9,189 bases of DNA from Lysobacterales bacterium (GTDB taxonomy: Bacteria > Pseudomonadota > Gammaproteobacteria > Xanthomonadales > SZUA-36): positions 1 to 9,189 of the forward strand of contig JAPHSB010000016.1 in the NCBI GenBank assembly GCA_026193295.1. The letters run 5' to 3'. Positions 6,427-9,189 of the stretch are shown piece after piece; position 1 is the stretch's first letter; every line of letters begins with the position of its first letter. The notes beneath the pieces are model-generated. The model did not search any database. It was given only the letters and a program-made list of their open reading frames with translations, and was not told the origin of the DNA. The translations under genes and the position numbers were made by a program.

Positions 6427-7422
6427 ATGACTTTTCCAGCCACCCGTTTGCGGCGCATGCGCGCCCACGCATTCTCCCGCCGCTTGATGCGGGAGACCAC
6501 CGTGACCACCGCTGACCTGATCTGGCCCGTGTTTGTCATCGAGGGTGACGACGCCACCGAGGAAGTGTCGTCCATGCCCGGGGTCTGGCGCGTGACCGTC
6601 GACCACCTGCTGAAGGCCGCGGAACAGTGCCTGGAGCTCGGCGTGCCGGCAATCGCCCTGTTTCCGGTCGTAGCGGCGGATTGCAAGTCGGATGATGCGC
6701 GCGAGGCCTGGAATCCGGAAGGTCTCGCGCAGCGCGCGGTAGCCGCGCTGAAAAAGCGCTTTCCCGAGCTGGGCGTGATCACCGACGTGGCCCTGGACCC
6801 GTTCACATCGCATGGCCAGGACGGGCTGATTGACGACAAGGGCTACGTGGTCAACGACGAGACCGTGGATGTGCTGGTCAAACAGGCGCTGTCGCACGTG
6901 GAGGTCGGCGCCGACGTGGTGGCGCCATCCGACATGATGGACGGCCGCATCGGCGCCATTCGCCAGGCATTGGAAACGGAGGGATTTCCCAACAAGCAGA
7001 TCCTTGCTTACTCCGCCAAGTACGCTTCCAGTTATTACGGGCCCTTCCGGGACGCGGTGGGTTCCGCGGCCAACCTGGGCGGTGGCAACAAGTATTCCTA
7101 CCAGATGGATCCCGCCAACACCGACGAAGCGTTGCGCGAGGTCGAACTGGACATCGAAGAGGGCGCCGACATGGTCATGATCAAGCCCGGCTTGCCCTAC
7201 CTCGACATCATCCGAAGGGTCAAGGAGACTTTCGAGGTGCCGACTTTCGCCTACCAGGTGTCAGGCGAATACGCGATGTTGAAGGCCGCCTCGCTCAACG
7301 GCTGGCTGGACGAGGAGGCCGTCGTCATGGAGGCTCTGACCTGCATGAAACGGGCCGGCGCGGACGGCATCCTAACCTACTACGCAGTGCAGGCCGCCCA
7401 GTGGATAAGGGATCACCAATAA
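6427..7422 (+). CDS. hemB: Delta-aminolevulinic acid dehydratase (porphobilinogen synthase)
   Basis: A 331-residue cytoplasmic enzyme that condenses two 5-aminolevulinate molecules to porphobilinogen in heme and tetrapyrrole synthesis; the family forms octamers. The two Schiff-base lysines are visible: Lys198 in YSAKYAS and Lys253 in MIKPG. SSYYGPFRDA (201-210) and YQVSGEYAM (276-284) are typical. The metal site reads DVALDPFTSHGQDG (120-133): aspartates and alanine stand where zinc enzymes have cysteines (DVCLC type), so this is the Mg-responsive, probably zinc-independent form known from Pseudomonas aeruginosa. The ATG at 6427 has AGGAAG seven bases upstream and gives the normal N-terminus, with RLRRMRAHAFSRRLMRE close to the family pattern; the longer reading from 6325 lies inside engB. 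The aroE start overlaps its last 22 bases. Confidence 0.97.
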   Translation: MTFPATRLRRMRAHAFSRRLMRETTVTTADLIWPVFVIEGDDATEEVSSMPGVWRVTVDHLLKAAEQCLELGVPAIALFPVVAADCKSDDAREAWNPEGLAQRAVAALKKRFPELGVITDVALDPFTSHGQDGLIDDKGYVVNDETVDVLVKQALSHVEVGADVVAPSDMMDGRIGAIRQALETEGFPNKQILAYSAKYASSYYGPFRDAVGSAANLGGGNKYSYQMDPANTDEALREVELDIEEGADMVMIKPGLPYLDIIRRVKETFEVPTFAYQVSGEYAMLKAASLNGWLDEEAVVMEALTCMKRAGADGILTYYAVQAAQWIRDHQ

Positions 7423-8225
7423 TCCGGCTCGCTGTATTCGGGAGTCCCGTAGCGCACTCGCTTTCGCCCCGCATCCATGACCAGTTCGCCCGGCAACTGG
7501 GGCTTCGGGTCGACTACCAGGCAATCGAGGCAACCGCGGAAGTGTTTCCGCAACGCGTCCGGGAGCTGCACGAAAGCGGCGGCCGCGGGTGTAACGTAAC
7601 CGTGCCCCTGAAGCAGATCGCCTGGACATTGGCCGCGAACTGCAGCGATAACGCCGCCCGGGCGCGGGCGGCTAACACCCTCGTCTTCGATGGCGGAATC
7701 TTCGCCGACAACACCGACGGCCAGGGCCTGGTTAACGACCTGCTGACTCAGCCGGGCACCTGCCTCGAGGGCGCGAGGATCTGCCTGTTGGGAGCGGGCG
7801 GCGCAGCCGCCGGCATTCTGGCCGCCCTGCTGCGGGAACAGCCCGAACGCATCGTCATCGCCAACCGGACACCGGACCGGGCACATGAACTCGCCCGCCG
7901 CCATGACGACCTCGGCTACCTGGAAACCTGCGCATTCATGGACGTCGGCGCGCAGGGCCCCTTCGACCTGGTCATCAACGCCACTTCACAAGGTCACCAG
8001 GGAACCGCGCCCAGGCTGCCCGCCGGTTGCCTTGCGCCCGGAGGGCTGTGCTACGACCTGAACTACGGCGCAGCGGCGGCGCCGTTCAGGCAGGCCTGCG
8101 CGGGAGCAGGCCTGCGCTACGCGGACGGGCTGGGCATGCTGGTCGCCCAGGCGGCCCTGTCCTTCGAACTGTGGACAGGGAAACAACCCGATGTGAAGCC
8201 GGTCCTCCAGGCATTGCAGGGTTAG
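7401..8225 (+). CDS. aroE: Shikimate 5-dehydrogenase (NADP-dependent)
   Basis: A 274-residue enzyme that reduces 3-dehydroshikimate to shikimate with NADPH in aromatic amino acid synthesis. Shikimate-site residues are Ser20 and Ser22 (AHSLSP), NVTVPLK (65-71) with catalytic Lys71, Asn92 (AANTL), Asp106 (ADNTDG, 102-107) and Gln250. The cofactor domain has GAGGAAAG (131-138) and ANRT (154-157), the latter favouring NADP; NATSQG (193-198) and DGLGMLVAQAA (242-252) complete it. DLNYG (219-223) stands where many family members have a D-x-x-Y-x-P pattern. The GTG at 7401 lies inside hemB and is the only sensible start, since no in-frame ATG lies between it and the first strand; the ribosome site is weak (AGG ten bases upstream), so translation may depend on hemB. 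Its TAG overlaps the stop of the converging trmH. Confidence 0.95.
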   Translation: MDKGSPIIRLAVFGSPVAHSLSPRIHDQFARQLGLRVDYQAIEATAEVFPQRVRELHESGGRGCNVTVPLKQIAWTLAANCSDNAARARAANTLVFDGGIFADNTDGQGLVNDLLTQPGTCLEGARICLLGAGGAAAGILAALLREQPERIVIANRTPDRAHELARRHDDLGYLETCAFMDVGAQGPFDLVINATSQGHQGTAPRLPAGCLAPGGLCYDLNYGAAAAPFRQACAGAGLRYADGLGMLVAQAALSFELWTGKQPDVKPVLQALQG

Positions 8226-8890
8226 CCGCGACCGCGCGGCAGCTCGCCGATCACGTTGCCTTCGGCATCCAGCTCCGGATAACCGAGCCCGCGTTCGCGG
8301 CAGAACCGGGTCAACGCCGGGTGCAGCCACTCGAATCGTTGCGCGGCAAGTTGTTCGTCGTTCAACCGGCGACGGCCGTAAAGACCGGCCGCATCGCGTT
8401 GGCGCATGGCCTCGTATAGCACGATGGCACAGGCCACGGACACATTGAGCGACTGCGTCATGCCCTTCATCGGGATGCATACTTGCCGGTCTGACTGTTC
8501 CAGGCCGGCTGCGCTGACGCCAAACAACTCAGTGCCGAAGAGCAGTGCAGTCGGCACCGTGTAGTCCACTTCACGATAATCCGAGGCGTGTTCGTCCAGG
8601 TGCGCCGCCACCAGCTGAAAGCCCCGGTCCCTGAGGTAGGAACAGGCGGCCGGCATGCTGCCGTGCGGCCGCACCCGTACCCACTTCTCGGCGCCTTGGG
8701 AAGTTTTCCAATGGATGGATACGCCTGTATCTCCGGGAACGGCATGCACCTCGTTGATGCCGACGGCGTCGCAGGTCCTGACAATGGCGGAAAAGTTGCG
8801 GGGCTTGTGCAGGCGCTCGGCCAGGACCGTCAAGTCAGGCTGCCTGTTCGCCAGTACGGTATCGATCCTCCGGCGGCGCTTTTCGGTCAT
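8222..8890 (-). CDS. trmH: tRNA (guanosine(18)-2'-O)-methyltransferase TrmH
   Basis: A 222-residue SPOUT-family enzyme that would use S-adenosylmethionine to methylate the 2'-O of G18 in the tRNA D-loop. Motif 1 is KPRNFSAIVRTCDAVG (29-44) with Asn32 and Arg38; motif 2 is FGTELFGVS (118-126); motif 3 is IPMKGMTQSLNVSVA (139-153), which forms the trefoil-knot cofactor site. RQPDLTVL at 16-23 matches the E. coli TrmH N-terminus closely, which separates it from the TrmL and RlmB relatives. The ATG at 8890 was chosen because that N-terminus then fits; the longer reading from 8932 adds 14 residues lying inside the upstream gene. Its start shares the ATGA (8887-8890) with the dctQ stop, a sign of translational coupling. 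C-terminal residues after ~165 are less conserved. Confidence 0.94.
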   Translation of the reverse strand: MTEKRRRRIDTVLANRQPDLTVLAERLHKPRNFSAIVRTCDAVGINEVHAVPGDTGVSIHWKTSQGAEKWVRVRPHGSMPAACSYLRDRGFQLVAAHLDEHASDYREVDYTVPTALLFGTELFGVSAAGLEQSDRQVCIPMKGMTQSLNVSVACAIVLYEAMRQRDAAGLYGRRRLNDEQLAAQRFEWLHPALTRFCRERGLGYPELDAEGNVIGELPRGRG

Positions 8891-9189
8891 GCCGCCCCGG
8901 GATTGGACTCGTCGCGCAGGCCCCTGATGCACGACTTCACGGTGCTCCAGGACTGCAGCAACAACAGCGCCGGCAGCACCAGGATCAGGCTCTTGAGCAG
9001 CCAGACCAAAGGCAGGCCACCGGCCTCCCGCGAAGCTTCATGGGTGGCCCAGGAGGCAGCCACGTAGTCCCAACCGATGATCAACAGGAAAGCGCTGAAC
9101 GGCAGCACGAACAACAGGGTACCGGCGAGATTTACCGCAAATCGGTAGCGGTCGCTGCGCGCACGGTAGAAAATGTCTACCCGGACGTG
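8887..9189 (-). CDS. TRAP transporter small permease, DctQ family (5' part missing)
   Basis: One hundred residues are visible; the reading frame stays open to the right window edge, so the true start lies outside. HVRVDIFY at the edge, then RFAVNLAGTLLFVLPFSAF, DYVAASW and REAGGLPLVWLLKSLI, is the characteristic pattern of the DctQ subunit. Two hydrophobic spans are seen, corresponding to the last two of its four helices. With the large permease (DctM) and a periplasmic binding protein (DctP) it forms a sodium-driven importer of organic acids; the substrate cannot be told from this subunit. A TTG at 9114 begins an apparent shorter frame but would cut through the conserved domain, so it is not the start. 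dctM usually follows dctQ, yet here trmH follows with a four-base overlap; dctM must lie upstream, outside the window, or elsewhere. Confidence 0.9.
   Translation of the reverse strand, partial: HVRVDIFYRARSDRYRFAVNLAGTLLFVLPFSAFLLIIGWDYVAASWATHEASREAGGLPLVWLLKSLILVLPALLLLQSWSTVKSCIRGLRDESNPGAA

Noticed and set aside
8225..8240. GC hairpin (6-bp stem GCCGCG/CGCGGC, ACCG loop) just after the aroE stop, as a terminator
   Set aside because: No T-tract follows it on the plus strand and it lies within trmH coding sequence; such stems are common in DNA this GC-rich.
8891..8932. Longer trmH start at 8932
   Set aside because: It adds 14 residues not seen in TrmH and lies inside dctQ; the start at 8890 matches the E. 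coli N-terminus and forms an ATGA overlap.
1..9189. Defence system, mobile element, CRISPR array or biosynthetic cluster
   Set aside because: Every substantial stretch is accounted for by a recognisable gene or a short intergenic gap; no transposase, integrase, repeat array or foreign base composition was seen.

Overview
This is an ordinary, gene-dense chromosomal stretch from a high-GC proteobacterium, most likely a gammaproteobacterium. That placement rests on three things: the cytochrome c4 / dsbA / endonuclease-phosphatase block running divergently from engB (yihA), as I remember it from pseudomonads; an aspartate-rich hemB of the Pseudomonas type; and the GC-biased codon use throughout. 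I cannot name a genus. There is no insertion sequence, phage gene, CRISPR array, tRNA or rRNA, and no stretch over 300 bases lacks a gene.

Layout, left to right. Minus strand 1-2554: a lytic murein transglycosylase (slt) followed 36 bases downstream by an NAD(P)-binding protein of the NDUFA9-like SDR type, cut by the left window edge. Plus strand 2645-3427: a TauE/SafE-family membrane protein, divergent from slt. Minus strand 3432-5616: three genes read as cytochrome c4, then dsbA, then an endonuclease/exonuclease/phosphatase-fold protein. Plus strand 5718-8225: engB, hemB, aroE, closely packed, hemB and aroE overlapping. Minus strand 8222-9189: the end of a TRAP transporter small permease (dctQ, cut by the right edge), which overlaps trmH by four bases.

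How the genes relate. DsbA and cytochrome c4 are both envelope redox proteins, and DsbA-type thiol oxidation is known to feed cytochrome c maturation; hemB, just across the divergent promoter region, makes the heme precursor porphobilinogen. engB (ribosome assembly), aroE (shikimate pathway), trmH (tRNA Gm18) and slt (peptidoglycan turnover) are housekeeping genes. Both tail-to-tail junctions lack any real spacer: TauE and the endonuclease-like gene end 4 bases apart, and aroE and trmH overlap at their stop codons.

I found no convincing undescribed system. The points worth a second look are modest: a CSHC rather than CPHC active site in DsbA, a probably zinc-independent HemB, a small TRAP permease followed by trmH instead of the large permease, and an unclear slt N-terminus with a palindrome over its candidate promoter.
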